Shown here piece by piece: positions 1 to 8,779 of a DNA stretch of 64,000 nucleotides. The notes under the pieces were generated by a model. It did not search any database and had not been told where the DNA came from. It worked only from the letters and a program-made list of their open reading frames with translations. The translations under genes and the position numbers were made by a program. Where the stretch lies: NCBI GenBank assembly GCA_964508225.1, contig CAZDRX010000003.1, forward strand, positions 1-64,000, written 5' to 3'. This DNA comes from CAZDRX01 sp964508225. Its GTDB lineage: Bacteria; Patescibacteriota; Gracilibacteria; Peribacterales; Peribacteraceae. How positions within the stretch are numbered: the first letter of the stretch is position 1; each line of letters starts with the position of its first letter.

Positions 1-905
<905 letters not shown>

Positions 906-964
906 GAAGATTTTGTCAGTCGGGTGTTTATGCCGACCGATGGCTTCTATATATGCACCGTTTT

Positions 965-992
965 TTGACAGGTGGTACACCCTGTTTATTTC
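965..992 (+). promoter_or_regulatory. Candidate promoter for the plus-strand structured RNA
   Basis: A perfect TTGACA at 965-970 is followed after 16 bases by TATTTC at 987-992, a weak -10. The predicted start, about 999-1000, coincides with the first base of the long closing helix of the structured RNA described at 1000-1182. The weak -10 keeps confidence low. Confidence 0.3.
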
Positions 993-999
993 CAAAGGA

Positions 1000-1182
1000 A
1001 ATTTACTGGACCTCTATTTCTCTACTACACGATGCTGTGAAGGAGCTTGACCGCATGTGAGCGGTACGAAGCTCCTCTCGCGAGGAGTCCTACCGAAGCC
1101 ATCACGAATAGATTGGCTTACTCACAGCTGGGGCATCTTAGAAGTCCCGTAAATCGTCGTCAAGCACGAACGACGACTTTTT
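1000..1182 (+). ncRNA. Candidate structured non-coding RNA (6S-like architecture), unidentified
   Basis: The stretch folds into one closed structure. A terminal helix pairs 1001-1016 with 1139-1154 (14 of 16 positions). Inside it 1031-1040 pairs with 1122-1126 and 1133-1137, enclosing hairpins 1041-1048/1069-1076 with inner 1050-1054/1061-1065, and 1096-1101/1114-1119. Bases 1072-1076 can instead pair with 1083-1087, an alternative fold. Directly after comes TCGTCGT/ACGACGA (1154-1160/1170-1176) followed by TTTTT, a possible intrinsic terminator. A closed rod with 5'-3' end pairing, an asymmetric internal bubble and about 180 bases recalls 6S RNA, but I see no 6S sequence signature. The hairpins would also form in a minus-strand 16S leader, and the 3' part overlaps a doubtful minus-strand reading frame, so strand and identity are unresolved. 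Confidence 0.38.
1128..1163 (-). promoter_or_regulatory. Candidate promoter of the 16S rRNA gene
   Basis: On the minus strand TTGACG (1163-1158) is followed after exactly 17 bases by TAAGAT (1140-1135), then by a GC-rich discriminator GCCCCAG. This is the layout expected of a stringently controlled rRNA promoter, with transcription starting near 1128. It would give a leader of about 220 bases before the 16S 5' end, full of hairpins. The TAAGAT overlaps the stop codon of a doubtful small minus-strand reading frame (1138-1299). The inference rests only on hexamer match and spacing. Confidence 0.5.
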
Positions 1183-1299
1183 GTGACCGGTTCCCAAACC
1201 GCGATTTTTTCGCTGTGCATCGCGGCGCAAGCGTTCTCTGCCCTTGCTGCGGTTCACCAGTGCGCGCGGAATCAGGATCTTCTTTTTGCGGTCGCTCAT
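1138..1299 (-). CDS. Possible small basic protein (53 aa), unrecognised
   Basis: From an ATG at 1299 the minus strand encodes 53 residues, starting MSDRKKKILIPRALVN and ending SSFVLDDDLRDF. It is rich in Lys/Arg with an acidic tail. An alternative ATG lies 12 bases upstream, and a TGA stop closes the frame shortly above it. It has no TANNNT hexamer close to the start, unlike most genes here, and its 3' end coincides with the candidate 16S promoter. Composition is protein-like, but chance frames of this size are common in G+C-rich DNA. I do not recognise a family. Confidence 0.25.
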   Translation of the reverse strand: MSDRKKKILIPRALVNRSKGRERLRRDAQRKNRGLGTGHKKSSFVLDDDLRDF

Positions 1300-1390
1300 G
1301 CGCGCAATCATTCTTCCGTCACGCGCTTCTTCTCCCTCATTCCGTCATCATCTGTGCGAAGGTCCGTACCGGAGACAGAGGCAAGCACGC

Positions 1391-1419
1391 TTGACGCTCC
1401 GCTTCCTCCTCCATACACT
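1391..1419 (+). promoter_or_regulatory. Promoter of rpsF-rpsR
   Basis: TTGACG (1391-1396), 17-base spacer, TACACT (1414-1419): close to the sigma-70 consensus with ideal spacing. Start of transcription is expected near 1426, giving a leader of about 47 bases before rpsF, longer than for most genes in this window. Confidence 0.6.
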
Positions 1420-1426
1420 CTCCCAG

Positions 1427-1473
1427 CTTGATTCCCTCTCTCCCTTCGGAGACAGGTTTTACCCACGAATCAC
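1427..1473 (+). promoter_or_regulatory. rpsF leader with small hairpin, possible autoregulatory site
   Basis: The predicted leader contains the perfect hairpin TCTCC-CTTC-GGAGA at 1439-1452 about 20 bases before the start codon. In many bacteria the S6:S18 protein pair represses its own mRNA through a leader hairpin, so this is a candidate site. I cannot show the characteristic bulge of that motif. No strong Shine-Dalgarno sequence is present. Confidence 0.3.
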
Positions 1474-2028
1474 ATGCCCACTCTTTCACCATCCTCGGAG
1501 GACGTCCGCATCTACGAGATCGCGGTCATGCTCCAGCCCGACCTCGACCAGAAGGCCGAGAACACACTGCTCGCCGAGCTCGACGGCCTCTTCACCGAGG
1601 CAGCAGCAAAGCTCCTCTTCAAGGATACCTGGACGAAGCGCGGTATCGCCTACAAGATCGGCGGCTTCAGCGAAGCCAAGTACGTCATCTACTACCACGA
1701 GATGGATCCGAGCAAGCTTCGAGAGCTCGACCGTATGATCCGCCTCACGAAGGGTGTGCTCCGCCACATGGTCGTGATTCCGCCGGACAACTACGAGGCT
1801 GTCAGCTTTGAGGCGAGGTATCAGGAGTGGCTGAAGACCCGCGAGACCGTCGCCGATGTGAAGCGCCGCAAGAAGGAGGAGAAGCTCACCGCCGCCGTGC
1901 AGGCGCAGGCCAAGCGCGTCAGCAAGCGCATCGAGGCCAAGCCGAAGGAGATCGCCAAGCCTCTCGAGATGGGACAGCTCACCGAGAAACTCGACAAGCT
2001 CATCTCCGACGACGACCTGAAGCTCTAA
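1474..2028 (+). CDS. rpsF: Small ribosomal subunit protein bS6
   Basis: bS6 binds 16S rRNA with bS18 in the platform of the small subunit. The core (about residues 12-105) shows the family pattern: YEIAVMLQPDL, the TKRGIAYKI strand, YYHEMDPSKLRELDRMIRLTKGVLRHMVV. At 184 residues it is much longer than the usual 95-135. The extra C-terminal 75 residues are charged, Lys/Glu-rich and probably helical (VKRRKKEEKL, KRVSKRIEAKPKEI). It starts the rpsF-rpsR operon; rpsR follows 25 bases later. The single-strand-binding gene (ssb) often found between them is absent. The first ATG with a clear upstream promoter was chosen as start. Confidence 0.93.
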   Translation: MPTLSPSSEDVRIYEIAVMLQPDLDQKAENTLLAELDGLFTEAAAKLLFKDTWTKRGIAYKIGGFSEAKYVIYYHEMDPSKLRELDRMIRLTKGVLRHMVVIPPDNYEAVSFEARYQEWLKTRETVADVKRRKKEEKLTAAVQAQAKRVSKRIEAKPKEIAKPLEMGQLTEKLDKLISDDDLKL

Positions 2029-2053
2029 TTTGACCCTCTTCCCAAGCCTCCCC

Positions 2054-2302
2054 ATGTCCAAGCCAAACAAGCCCTTCAACCAGCAGAAGTCCAAGCGCGT
2101 CGAGAAGAAGAACTGCCCGTTCGACCGCGTGGGTGTCAGCTACATCGACTACAAGGACTACCCGACGCTCAAGCCGTACATCGATTACTTCGGCAACGTC
2201 CGCAAGCGTTACTACTCCGGTCTCTGCCTCAAGCACCAGAAGATGCTGAAGAACGCCGTCGAGCGCGCACGCTTCCTCGGGTTCCTCGCGTACCGGAAAT
2301 AA
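2054..2302 (+). CDS. rpsR: Small ribosomal subunit protein bS18
   Basis: bS18 partners bS6 on the 16S platform. The 82-residue protein has the family features: an N-terminal basic segment (SKPNKPFNQQKSKRVEKKNCPF), DYKDYPTLKPYIDYFG, then the RNA-binding end with YYSGLCLKHQKMLKNAVERARFLGFLAY. The ATG at 2054 was chosen over an in-frame ATG at 2030, because the latter adds eight residues without family similarity and abuts the rpsF stop. It is co-transcribed with rpsF and followed by a clear intrinsic terminator. Confidence 0.95.
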   Translation: MSKPNKPFNQQKSKRVEKKNCPFDRVGVSYIDYKDYPTLKPYIDYFGNVRKRYYSGLCLKHQKMLKNAVERARFLGFLAYRK

Positions 2303-2326
2303 CATTCATTTCCCTCGGATTTTAAA

Positions 2327-2358
2327 GACGACCTTCGGAAATTTCCGAAGGTCGTTTT
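2327..2358 (+). terminator. Intrinsic terminator of rpsF-rpsR
   Basis: A perfect inverted repeat, ACGACCTTCGGAAA with TTTCCGAAGGTCGT (2328-2354), ends in a TTTT run. The stem is long and the position, 25 bases after rpsR, fits an operon end. The convergent gene at 2386-2847 could use the same hairpin from the other side. Confidence 0.85.
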
Positions 2359-2385
2359 GTAGCAGCCTGAAGGGCTGCGGCGGCC

Positions 2386-2847
2386 TTACCCGTCCGTGTA
2401 TGCGACAGGGCAGAAAAGAAAGCCGCGGCGCAGACGTTTTGCCCAGAAGTCGATCGTGAATCCGATCCATACCAGCCTCAGCGGCAGGAGATGATCGGCA
2501 CCGATCGGCCTCATGAGATTGCTCCGGAATATCCGGAGCGCGTCGTCGACCTGACAGAGGGTTTGCCAGTGGCAGACGACCAGATACATCTGAAGCAGAA
2601 CTCCAAGTACCTGGACGCCGATGTTCACGTAGACGTTCATAGGATTATGAACGCGTCCGCCGAACATCTGACCCGCGATCGGACCGCCGACGAAGCAAAC
2701 AATGGTAATCCACCAGAATCCAAGGACCAACGGCTCAGTGTGCGGGAACTGCTGGAGCAGGGTTGAGACGGTGAGGATGCCCCACAGAATCCACCCGAAA
2801 TTCAGAGAAACCCACATGTTGAACTTCCATGCCTGACGGCTATTCAT
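2386..2847 (-). CDS. Hypothetical membrane protein (153 aa)
   Basis: I do not recognise a family. The sequence starts MNSRQAWKFNMWVSLNFGW and has three hydrophobic stretches in its first half (around residues 10-30, 40-60 and 70-92). An amphipathic, basic C-terminal half follows, ending near WAKRLRRGFLFCPVAYTDG. AAAGGG lies eight bases before the ATG and may act as a weak ribosome-binding site. A consensus-like promoter is present about 45 bases upstream, so this mRNA has a leader, unlike most genes here. It stands alone, convergent to rpsF-rpsR and divergent from yebC. Confidence 0.6.
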   Translation of the reverse strand: MNSRQAWKFNMWVSLNFGWILWGILTVSTLLQQFPHTEPLVLGFWWITIVCFVGGPIAGQMFGGRVHNPMNVYVNIGVQVLGVLLQMYLVVCHWQTLCQVDDALRIFRSNLMRPIGADHLLPLRLVWIGFTIDFWAKRLRRGFLFCPVAYTDG

Positions 2848-2892
2848 GTTTGCCCTTTCTCGGCAACGGGGAATGGGAAAGACCTAATTGTT

Positions 2893-2921
2893 ATTATACA
2901 ATATTTACATAAGTATGTACA
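2893..2921 (-). promoter_or_regulatory. Promoter of the 2386-2847 membrane protein gene
   Basis: On the minus strand TGTACA (2921-2916) and a perfect TATAAT (2898-2893) are separated by 17 bases in an AT-rich patch. The rest of the 2848-3070 interval holds nothing else I can name except a possible yebC promoter (TTGTTC 2982-2987, TAGCGT 3006-3011). Confidence 0.55.
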
Positions 2922-3070
2922 TCATCTCGTTGCTCGGTCTTCTGTCCTCATCGTCCGTGGTTTCGCGCCGCACGAGGCGGCTTGTTCCGTATCATCCTTC
3001 ACTGGTAGCGTAGTCTCACGATGCGCTTCGTGCTCCGAGGGGAAGGCGCCACAAATTTTTTCTCTGCACT

Positions 3071-3829
3071 ATGTCCGGTCACAGTAAATGGCACAACATC
3101 AAGGTGCGCAAAATGGCGAGCGATGCGCGCAAGGGCAAGGCGTACACGAAGTACGCGCGTCTCATCGAAATCGCCTCACGCGAGGGCGGCGGCGATCCCG
3201 TGAAGAACTCCAAGCTCCGAGGTCTCATCACGGATGCGAAAGCCGAGAGCGTGCCGAACGCGAACATCGAGCGCGCGATCAAGAAGGGGACGGGTGAGCT
3301 GAAAGGCGATGCGATGCAGGAAGTGGTCTATGAGGCGTACGGCCCTTCGGGCTCCGCGTTCATCATCGAGTGTCTCACGGACAACCGGAACCGGAGCCTC
3401 AGCAATGTGAAGCTCATCCTGAGCAAGAACGGCGGACGGTTCGCCGAGAGCGGATCGGTGCTGTGGATGTTCGAGCGCAGGGGAGTGGTCACCGCCGGAG
3501 GCGGAGATGCGGGACTGGGGAGCGTGGTCGGGGATCAAGCGAAGCTCGAGGCTCTTGAACTCGAACTGATTGATCAGGGCGCGGAGGACTTCTCCACCAC
3601 GGACGAACATCTGCAGGTCGTCACCGACATGACGCACTGGGCAGCCGTACGCGATTTTTTGAAAGAGAAAGGCTTCACCATCGAATCCGCGGGTCTGCAG
3701 TACGTGCCGAAACAGACGGCACCCGTGGACGGCACGACGATGCTGAAGGTGGAGGCGATCCAGCTTGCACTCGAGGAAGATGATGACGTCTCCGAGGTGC
3801 ACACGAACGCAGTGATTGCCGAGGCATAG
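3071..3829 (+). CDS. yebC: YebC/PmpR-family protein (TACO1 homologue)
   Basis: Members of this family act as transcriptional regulators or, as shown more recently for some, as translation factors that relieve ribosome pausing. The N-terminus is diagnostic: MSGHSKWHNIKVRKMASDARKGKAYTK-like (SGHSKW and the basic helix), followed by DPVKNSKLRGLITDAKAESVPNANIERAIKKG and YEAYGPSG. Length of 252 aa matches the family. The C-terminal domain ends with LALEEDDDVSEVHTNA, also typical. It lies alone between a divergent membrane protein gene and an ABC exporter 58 bases downstream that has its own promoter. No TANNNT sits directly at its start. Confidence 0.95.
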   Translation: MSGHSKWHNIKVRKMASDARKGKAYTKYARLIEIASREGGGDPVKNSKLRGLITDAKAESVPNANIERAIKKGTGELKGDAMQEVVYEAYGPSGSAFIIECLTDNRNRSLSNVKLILSKNGGRFAESGSVLWMFERRGVVTAGGGDAGLGSVVGDQAKLEALELELIDQGAEDFSTTDEHLQVVTDMTHWAAVRDFLKEKGFTIESAGLQYVPKQTAPVDGTTMLKVEAIQLALEEDDDVSEVHTNAVIAEA

Positions 3830-3848
3830 AGGATGAGTCCGTCGCGGC

Positions 3849-3879
3849 TGGACGGCTATTTAGTTTAGGGCTAAACTAA
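3849..3879 (+). promoter_or_regulatory. Promoter with overlapping palindromic operator upstream of the ABC exporter
   Basis: A perfect inverted repeat TTAGTTTAG-GG-CTAAACTAA occupies 3860-3879. Its right arm contains the likely -10 hexamer TAAACT (3872-3877), ten bases before the ATG; TGGACG (3849-3854) lies 17 bases upstream as a possible -35. A palindrome laid over the -10 of a transporter gene is the classic place for a dimeric repressor. The regulator is unknown and not encoded next door. Confidence 0.55.
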
Positions 3880-3887
3880 CGACTCTC

Positions 3888-5657
3888 ATGAAGGCATTCA
3901 TCGCACTTGTGTCGGCTCTGTGGACCTATGCCGCCGGTCGGCGGCGCACGGTTGTGCTCTACGTGAGCCTCTTCGTCCTGAGCAACATTCTGTGGCTCCT
4001 CACGCCGTACGTCGTCGGACAGATTCTGAATGCGGTGCAGCGGGCTTCCACGGATCCCCACGCATTCCGGACGATTCTCCTGATGCTCCTCGGCCTTGTC
4101 TTCATCGATGCTGTTTCCTGGGCTTTCCACGGGCCCGCCCGCGTCATGGAGCGCACGACGGCGTTCCATGTCCGGACACAGCTCAAGAAGCATCTGTTTG
4201 CCATCATCACGTCGCTGCCGATGCAGTGGCACAAGCAGCACCACTCCGGACGGACGATCAACCGTGTCTCCAAGGCGACGAACGCGTTGTTCCGCTTCAC
4301 GGAGAACGGATTCCAGCTCATCGAAATGCTGATCCGTCCGCTCGGCGCGCTCATCGTCCTCGGTGTCATCATGCCGCTTGCGACGCTCATCGCGGTTCTC
4401 GTCATGGTGGTCTCATTCACCATTATCTATCACTTCGACAAAGCACTCTTCCCTCTCTACGGACAGATCAACGAAAAGGAGCACTCGGTCGCATCGGTGT
4501 TGCACGACTACGTCACGAACATCACGACGGTCATCACGCTGCGTCTCGAGACACTCGCCCAGACCGAGCTCTGGAAGCGCATGACGCACTACTTCCCCGT
4601 CTTCCGCAGGGAGGTGCGCATGAACGAGCTGAAATGGTTTACCGCCACCATGCTCATCTCGCTCATGACGGCGATCGTGCTTGGCTGGTACGCGTGGACC
4701 ACGATGTCGGCGGGCGGTGTTCTCCTTGCGGGAACATTCTTCATGCTCTTCGAGTATCTCCAGAAGATCGGTGCGGCGTTCTACACGTTTGCCTGGAAAT
4801 ACAGCGACACGGTGGAGCAGTATGCCGACCTCCTCGCGGTCGATCAGATCTTCGCCGCGGACCGTGCACTGTCTCACGCCGATTGCAGGCTCCCTGCGGG
4901 CTGGAAGGTCATCGAGATCCGGAATCTCGATTTCACGTACAAAGACGAAGAGACGCGCGCGCATCATCTGCAGAATGTGTCCGTCGTCCTGCCCCGGGGG
5001 CGCAAGATTGCGTTCATCGGCGAGAGCGGCAGCGGCAAATCCACGCTCATGGCACTCCTCCGCGGTCTTCAGATCGCCGACAGCGCGACCGTCCTCTGCG
5101 ATTCCGTCCCGCTTCCGCACGGGCTCCTCGATGTCGGGTCATCCGTGACCCTCATTCCGCAGGAACCGGAGATCTTCGAGAACACGATCGAGTACAACAT
5201 CACGCTCGATACAGAGCAGTCTGCCGCCGAGGTGATGGAAGACGTCCGGCTAGCCCGCTTCGATACCGTGGTGGAGCGGCTCCCGCGCGGGCTCAAGACC
5301 AGCACCGCGGAGAAGGGTGTGAACCTGAGTGGCGGCGAGAAGCAGCGTCTCGCACTCGCGCGCGGATTCTTCGCAGCCAAGGAGAGCTCGATCATTCTCC
5401 TCGATGAGCCCACAAGTTCCGTCGATCCGGCCAACGAGCGTGTCATCTACGAGAATCTCTTCACAAAATTTGCCGACCGTTGCGTCATTTCATCGCTCCA
5501 TAAGCTCTACCTGCTCCCACTCTTCGATGAAGCGTACGTCTTCAAAGACGGGAAGGTGATCGCGCACGGCAGTCCGAAGGAACTCCTCTCCGAAGGAGGC
5601 GTGCTCCACCCGCTCTGGGTGCGGGAGCGCGAAATGGAGGACACCAGAACGGCGTAG
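3888..5657 (+). CDS. ABC exporter, fused membrane and ATP-binding domains
   Basis: A half-transporter of the type I exporter fold that probably works as a homodimer in the cytoplasmic membrane. Six transmembrane helices span about residues 1-320. The nucleotide-binding domain shows Walker A GESGSGKST (from residue 378), signature LSGGEKQR (about 481), Walker B IILLDEP (about 505) with the catalytic E, and the switch His in SSLHKL (residue 538). The length of 589 aa is normal. The substrate cannot be read from the sequence; lipid, peptide or drug export are all possible. A palindromic operator overlies its promoter, and the gene is monocistronic, ending 8 bases from the convergent penicillin-binding protein gene. 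Confidence 0.9.
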   Translation: MKAFIALVSALWTYAAGRRRTVVLYVSLFVLSNILWLLTPYVVGQILNAVQRASTDPHAFRTILLMLLGLVFIDAVSWAFHGPARVMERTTAFHVRTQLKKHLFAIITSLPMQWHKQHHSGRTINRVSKATNALFRFTENGFQLIEMLIRPLGALIVLGVIMPLATLIAVLVMVVSFTIIYHFDKALFPLYGQINEKEHSVASVLHDYVTNITTVITLRLETLAQTELWKRMTHYFPVFRREVRMNELKWFTATMLISLMTAIVLGWYAWTTMSAGGVLLAGTFFMLFEYLQKIGAAFYTFAWKYSDTVEQYADLLAVDQIFAADRALSHADCRLPAGWKVIEIRNLDFTYKDEETRAHHLQNVSVVLPRGRKIAFIGESGSGKSTLMALLRGLQIADSATVLCDSVPLPHGLLDVGSSVTLIPQEPEIFENTIEYNITLDTEQSAAEVMEDVRLARFDTVVERLPRGLKTSTAEKGVNLSGGEKQRLALARGFFAAKESSIILLDEPTSSVDPANERVIYENLFTKFADRCVISSLHKLYLLPLFDEAYVFKDGKVIAHGSPKELLSEGGVLHPLWVREREMEDTRTA

Positions 5658-5665
5658 AACGTCCT

Positions 5666-8600
5666 TTAGTTCGAGGAAGACAGGGACGAAGCAGCGGATG
5701 TCCGCGAGGACGAGGAGGACATCTTCGACGATGCAGCCGAGGAACGGGCCGAGGACGTGAGCGCAGCCGAGGAGGACGATGACGATGATGCAGCCGATGT
5801 GTCCGCCGTGCCGTCGAAGCTGAACCGCACGGAATCCGTCGCGGTGTTGTAGTAGGTGTCCGTGATCGTCACGCGGAGTTCGTGCGTGCCCGTGGCCTCC
5901 ACGGAACGTGGGACGCGGACGGGGCGCTCATCGCTCGTCGGAGATGTGAACTCGGCGATCGTCTGTCCGTCGATGTCGAAGGTGATCTTCTTCACGGCGG
6001 AGCCGGACTTGATGCGGAGCTTCGGCCGGAGCACGGGATAGGCAACGGTCTCGCCTGATGCAGGCGAGATGATCTTTAGCTCGGGCTTGATGTCGCGGCC
6101 GGGGGTCAGGAGCGGATCACAGGTCTTCGTGGGAGCGATCGGCAGCGGCAGGAGCGAACCGGAGTGATCCTCGCTCGCGTCCCACAGGGCGATCTGTTTC
6201 GTCACCCAGTCCTGCACGCCTTGCTCCCACAGAGGCCAGCGGTCGGGCAGCTCACTCTCCGGAAGGAAGAAGGTTTCCTCACCCACGGCTTCGGACGGAC
6301 ATGCGGGGGAGGAGAGGAGGTGTGTCACCTTGTCGACCTTGAGCAGCGCACAGGCGGGATCTTCTTCGGACGGGACGTTCTCATCAAGGAAGATGTCGGT
6401 CGACTGCAGATGTTCCGGCGTGCATGGCGAAGCGAGCTTGCCGGAGAGACGCGAGATGAGCGGGTGGGACAGGCGACCCGGCATCGTGAAGGACGTGACG
6501 GCGCCCGGAATCTTGCGATTCGCCTCCGTCATGAAGTCGTGCCAGATCGGCGCGGCGGTGGTGAGACCGTCGGCCTTCTCGAACAGCGACTGGCTCGTGG
6601 CATTGCCCACCCACACACCCGCGATGAGATTGGGCGTGAAGCCCATGGTCCACGTGCTCTCGGGGCGGCGCAGCTTGCATTCGCCCTTCGGTGTGCGTTC
6701 GAGACACTTGTTGCTCGTGCCGGTCTTGGCGGCTGCGGCGAAGCCCGGAACCGTGAGAATGTCTTTCCAGTACTGATTGTCCGGTCTCGCGGTGATGTCA
6801 CTCAGGACCGAGGTGACCTCGGCCGTCAGACGCTCGTCGATCACCTGCACGGGCGGTGTGTCCTTCGGGAGATAGCGGATGTTGCCGTCCTTGTCCGTGA
6901 TCTTCAGAATTTTCTTGATCGGACGGTACACGCCGCCGTCCGCGATGCCGGCGTAGCCCTGCACCATCTCGATGAGCGGAGTCTCCGCGGCACCGATCGA
7001 AAGCGGCCATCCGTAGTCGAAGTCGGGGTTCGTCTTCCGGTATTCGGCACGGAGCGCCGTCGGCGTGACGACGCCCAGACGCTCGGCGACGCCCAGCACC
7101 TTCTCTTCGCCGCCTGCGAGGAAGAACGCCTTGATGGCGGGAATGTTGCGCGAGCCTCCGAGGGCCTGCCGCATGCTCGTGAGCCCCCAGAACGTGCCGT
7201 CGAAGTTCGCAGGCTCATCCGTGCCGAACTTGGTCGGGACATCGTAGATGGCTGATCCGGGGCCGTACCCCGCTTCGAATGCCGCGAGATACGTGAATGC
7301 CTTGAAGCTGGAACCCGGCTGACGCGGGCTCACCGCCATGTCGATCTTGCCTTCGTGCTCGTTGTCACTGAAGTCCGAGTTGCCGACGTACGCGAGCACT
7401 TCGCGTGTCTTCGGCGCGAGTGCGACGAGTGCCGTGTTGTGCGCGCCGAAGCGCTTCATGGCGTCTTCTTTGTGCGCGGTCACAATCTTCTCCGCGATCT
7501 GCTGGAGATTCCAGTCGAGCGTGGTCGTGATCCGGAAGCCTCCCTGCTGCATGACGGTTTCGTCGATGCTGAGCGTCTCCTCCACTTCCTTCTGGATGCC
7601 GAGGACGAAGTGCGGGGCGCGGATGTTCTCCCGGTCCGGCTTGAAGGTGAGCTTCTGAAGATCCCCGATCGCCGCGTTGTAGTCATCCAGTGTCACGGAC
7701 TTCTGGTCGAGCATGTTCTTCAGCACCTGATCCGCGCGTCCTCCCACGTACACGAACGACGAACCGCTGCCCGCCTTCGCGCCGATGAGACCGATGCGGA
7801 TGGCATCATCGGGGATGTCTGCGGCCTTCTGGATCTTTCCGGTCATGATCGCGATGGTCGCCTCCTCCGCTACCTTCGTCTTCAGGTGTGAGCCGTACGG
7901 ATTGAAGTACGACGGGCGCTGGAGCATGGCGGCGAGCACCGCGCTCTGCGCGAGTGTCAGATCCTTCGCGCTCGTATTGAAATAGTTCTTGGATGCCTGT
8001 TCGATGCCGTAGGCGTTGTGGCCGAACGGAATCCAGTTCAGGTAGAGCTCAAGGAGTTCCGTCTTGTCGTACCTCCGTTCCAGCTCGCAGGCGAGCATGA
8101 GCTCGCGGATCTTGCGGATGAGCGTGCGGTCGCGGCCGACCAGCGCGTTCTTGGCGAACTGCTGTGTGAGTGTCGATCCTCCCGAGCGCACGAGAAAGCC
8201 CGGAACGATGTGGCTCATGCCCGCGCGCAGAATACCGACGACGTCGAAGCATGTGCTGCGCGAGAGGAAGCGTTCGTCCTCGATGGCGATCGTGGCGTCC
8301 TTCACGCGCTGGCTGATCTCGTCACCGTGGACGTAGGTGCGATCCTGTTCGGAGAAGAGGCGGTAGAGTTCGATGCCGTTTCTGTCGAGAATCACCGTGC
8401 TCTGCGATGTGAACATCGTCGCCGGATCATTGATGTTCGGGAGGGTGATCCAGAGGATGCCGAGGAAGACGATGCCGGCGATGATCAGGCCGAGCACCGT
8501 CCGGAAAAGAAGCTGCCAGCGCTGCCCGCGCGTGCGGGGTTTCATGATCCAGCCGTACGTTTTCGCGAGCATGGCGGAACCGCCCCGTACGGAGACGCGT

Positions 8601-8677
8601 TTCAGTGCAGCGGGACGCACGCGGGATGACCCCTGCGTCTGCTCGATCGAGCGGCTCTGGAATCCGTTATCGTTCAT
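5666..8677 (-). CDS. Class A penicillin-binding protein (transglycosylase-transpeptidase)
   Basis: Builds and cross-links peptidoglycan outside the membrane. After a cytoplasmic N-terminus there is one membrane helix (about residues 56-79). The GT51 domain follows with EDERFLSRS and SGGSTLTQQFAKN, then a transpeptidase domain with the SxxK motif in QPGSSFK, SxN in GSRN and KTGT in KTGTSNK. Beyond it is an Ig-like domain (ISPASGETV...ITFDIDG) and a Ser-rich, low-complexity tail of about 45 residues. At 1003 aa it is long for the class because of these C-terminal additions. TACACT (8694-8689) lies 11 bases before the ATG, so the leader is nearly absent. Confidence 0.93.
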   Translation of the reverse strand: MNDNGFQSRSIEQTQGSSRVRPAALKRVSVRGGSAMLAKTYGWIMKPRTRGQRWQLLFRTVLGLIIAGIVFLGILWITLPNINDPATMFTSQSTVILDRNGIELYRLFSEQDRTYVHGDEISQRVKDATIAIEDERFLSRSTCFDVVGILRAGMSHIVPGFLVRSGGSTLTQQFAKNALVGRDRTLIRKIRELMLACELERRYDKTELLELYLNWIPFGHNAYGIEQASKNYFNTSAKDLTLAQSAVLAAMLQRPSYFNPYGSHLKTKVAEEATIAIMTGKIQKAADIPDDAIRIGLIGAKAGSGSSFVYVGGRADQVLKNMLDQKSVTLDDYNAAIGDLQKLTFKPDRENIRAPHFVLGIQKEVEETLSIDETVMQQGGFRITTTLDWNLQQIAEKIVTAHKEDAMKRFGAHNTALVALAPKTREVLAYVGNSDFSDNEHEGKIDMAVSPRQPGSSFKAFTYLAAFEAGYGPGSAIYDVPTKFGTDEPANFDGTFWGLTSMRQALGGSRNIPAIKAFFLAGGEEKVLGVAERLGVVTPTALRAEYRKTNPDFDYGWPLSIGAAETPLIEMVQGYAGIADGGVYRPIKKILKITDKDGNIRYLPKDTPPVQVIDERLTAEVTSVLSDITARPDNQYWKDILTVPGFAAAAKTGTSNKCLERTPKGECKLRRPESTWTMGFTPNLIAGVWVGNATSQSLFEKADGLTTAAPIWHDFMTEANRKIPGAVTSFTMPGRLSHPLISRLSGKLASPCTPEHLQSTDIFLDENVPSEEDPACALLKVDKVTHLLSSPACPSEAVGEETFFLPESELPDRWPLWEQGVQDWVTKQIALWDASEDHSGSLLPLPIAPTKTCDPLLTPGRDIKPELKIISPASGETVAYPVLRPKLRIKSGSAVKKITFDIDGQTIAEFTSPTSDERPVRVPRSVEATGTHELRVTITDTYYNTATDSVRFSFDGTADTSAASSSSSSSAALTSSARSSAASSKMSSSSSRTSAASSLSSSN

Positions 8678-8779
8678 GAATCAGGAGGAGTGTAGTGCCA
8701 CCGTTTCCTTAATGCCAGTTGGCGGAAACGCGGAAGCGGGTATTCTGATTCTGGCTCTGGTATGGTACAATACCGTGAT

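Noticed and set aside
1183..1431. An 82-codon plus-strand frame before rpsF
   Set aside because: Contains the rpsF promoter, has no family features and no start signal.
3920..5407. A 495-codon frame in another phase of the ABC exporter gene
   Set aside because: Arg/His-rich shadow; the exporter has all ABC motifs in order.
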